From contig CAYVUI010000038.1 of the NCBI GenBank assembly GCA_964454745.1, forward strand, positions 1 to 33,603: a DNA stretch of 33,603 nt. The letters run 5' to 3'. The notes under the pieces are model-generated. The model saw only the letters and a program-made list of their open reading frames with translations. It had not been told where the DNA came from and did no database searches. The translations under genes were made by a program, and so were the position numbers. Source of the DNA: CAYVUI01 sp964454745. Its GTDB lineage: Bacteria > Planctomycetota > Phycisphaerae > Sedimentisphaerales > Anaerohalosphaeraceae. This document shows positions 32,557 through 33,603 of this stretch, piece by piece; within the stretch, counting starts at the first letter, position 1; each line of letters begins with the position of its first letter.

Positions 32557-33303
32557 TTAAAAAATATTTTCAACCGTCCATTCCCCCTTATCATAGCTGC
32601 TGAATATAACAGCATCCAGCACACATGGAAGAATATCACAGGCTTCCGCCAATGCCTGAATACCGTCTGATACAAAATTATAAAACCCCTTATCTCCTAA
32701 TCCTTGAGCGGTTAGATGAAATGGAAAGCCAAAATTATTCAGCCATTTCGTTATACGGCTGTCAATCGGAATTTCATATCGTGATATACGAAGTGTCTGC
32801 AAAAGGTTTCTCGATTGTTTTGGGCCAAATCCTTTAAAGTAACATTGGATATATTCTGCTGCTTCTCTTTCGAACAGGGGAGCTTGTTCTTTCTCAATTC
32901 TGACTAAATACTCATTTATAGCAGGCCAGTTCTCTGAAATGAAATGGATATTTTCAGAAAGCTCTTTAGCTATTCGGTTGGATCGTCTAAGCCGATAATT
33001 GGCTAATTCTTTTTGAGCAGCTTGTTCTAAAGCTTCAGCTTTCTTTCGACAAGAGGCATAATCTAAAATGAATGAGGTACTTTTGACAAATTTATTCACC
33101 ATGCTTCCCGGACCAGAACGCTGCTGTGTAGTCGCCAAACAGGCAATATGGCTTTTCCAGAAATTGTCAATTGATATAGGTTCTCTTTTACCCTGAACAT
33201 TCATTCTGATACGACTTTGGACAAAATTGTTACCGTAGTGTTTTTCAATGAATTCTTTAGCTTTGGCAATATCCGTTTCAGTTATTTTCCATATAATCTG
33301 CAT
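32557..33303 (-). CDS. HhH-GPD DNA glycosylase / AP lyase, OGG-like
   Basis: This 248-residue predicted base-excision enzyme has a helix-hairpin-helix at about residues 156-174 (FKGFGPKQSRNLL). The lysine of 'GFGPK' (Lys162) and the aspartate of 'IPIDSRI' (Asp181) are 19 residues apart, the same spacing as Lys249 and Asp268 of human OGG1 in 'GVGTK' and 'VPVDV'. Both the glycosylase Asp and the lyase Lys are thus present. The early segment 'LATTQQRSGPGS' resembles the 'lLstQ' helix of the superfamily. Ribosome site GAGGGAA precedes ATG 33303. A damaged-base repair role fits, but the lone setting beside a broken gene and an integrase-like scar also suits an accessory or defence role. The substrate base is unknown. 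Confidence 0.72.
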   Translation of the reverse strand: MQIIWKITETDIAKAKEFIEKHYGNNFVQSRIRMNVQGKREPISIDNFWKSHIACLATTQQRSGPGSMVNKFVKSTSFILDYASCRKKAEALEQAAQKELANYRLRRSNRIAKELSENIHFISENWPAINEYLVRIEKEQAPLFEREAAEYIQCYFKGFGPKQSRNLLQTLRISRYEIPIDSRITKWLNNFGFPFHLTAQGLGDKGFYNFVSDGIQALAEACDILPCVLDAVIFSSYDKGEWTVENIF

Positions 33304-33332
33304 TTATTATTCCCTCATCAAAGAAAAGAATT

Positions 33333-33587
33333 TTACTTATTTTCTATTTTGCTTAATTCTGGAAGAATATTCGAAATGTCTACAACCTCTATTTGGTCCT
33401 TATAGCCTCTATAATAATCGCATACAACTTGATATTTATTACCATATTTGGCAAAGAATTCTTTCTCAATTTTATTGTTTCTACTCAAAACACTGCGTAT
33501 AGAACGGCTACTATTGAAAAAACGCATAGGTATTTTTAAACCAATCACATATTTGTACTGTGTAGTTTCATTTTCGTTCTTTAACTC
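33333..33587 (-). pseudogene. C-terminal fragment of an unknown gene at the right edge
   Basis: The frame is open from 33587 to the stop at 33333, after a TAA at 33590-33588. It contains 'KNENETTQYKYVIGLKIPM', 'FFNSSRSIRSVLSRNNKIE' and 'YQVVCDYYRGYKDQIEVVDI'. A GTG at 33548 and an ATG at 33527 are possible starts but neither has a ribosome site. The coding look extends upstream of both. From the window edge another frame reads LLAPLRVKERK and stops at 33568, so a frameshift in a longer gene is possible. It lies 29 bases before the glycosylase on the same strand, so they were probably co-transcribed. I do not recognise the family. Confidence 0.4.
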
Positions 33588-33603
33588 TTAGTGGAGCCAA
33601 TAG

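Noticed and set aside
1..33603. CRISPR arrays, rRNA genes, tRNA genes and insertion sequences
   Set aside because: No regularly spaced repeats, conserved RNA sequences or complete transposase genes were seen on reading through both strands.

Overview
The window looks like a chromosomal segment of a planctomycete, most likely a marine or sediment Phycisphaerae (Sedimentisphaerales-like) bacterium. This is inferred from protein style: a PEP-CTERM surface protein, a GFTLIELL-type pseudopilin, secreted multidomain proteins ending in dockerin-like calcium repeats with the 'DxNxDGxVxxxDL...WL' pattern, S1 sulfatases with twin-arginine leaders, and no SusC/SusD pair. No rRNA, tRNA, CRISPR array or complete mobile element was seen.

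Positions 1-31505 form one carbohydrate-utilisation locus arranged around a divergent control region at 15881-16101. Leftward from it (minus strand) run a LacI-family regulator, a PEP-CTERM protein, a 1133-residue multidomain binding protein that carries two more copies of the PEP-CTERM protein's module, a pseudopilin, two GH141-like beta-helix proteins (1011 and 756 residues), a GH29 alpha-L-fucosidase, a sodium/solute symporter, and the start of a third GH141-like protein cut by the left edge. Rightward (plus strand) run a cytosolic GH2 enzyme, an S1 sulfatase, a pectate-lyase-3-type beta-helix protein, a URO-D-fold protein, a secreted beta-propeller protein with a discoidin-like end, a second S1 sulfatase, a GH95 alpha-L-fucosidase and a GH57-type enzyme.

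The combination GH29 + GH95 + GH141-like + two sulfatases suggests a sulfated, fucose-containing polysaccharide (fucoidan-like) as substrate. Predicted locations suggest a division of labour. Sec-exported beta-helix proteins, GH29 and binding proteins act outside or in the periplasm. Tat-exported sulfatases act in the periplasm. The symporter imports small sugars, and leaderless GH2, GH95, GH57 and URO-D proteins finish the job in the cytosol. The control region shows two divergent sigma70-like promoters (TTGACA/TTGATA, 17-bp spacers, TATTAT). Each is paired with a copy of an ACTTACATG-type palindrome, a likely LacI operator.

After 31505 the character changes. There is a start-less reading frame resembling the tail of a planctomycete tyrosine recombinase, a small unknown gene (31894-32190), a terminator nested inside concentric inverted repeats, then on the minus strand an OGG-like HhH-GPD DNA glycosylase and the remnant of another gene at the right edge. 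This looks like a boundary with a mobile or accessory segment.
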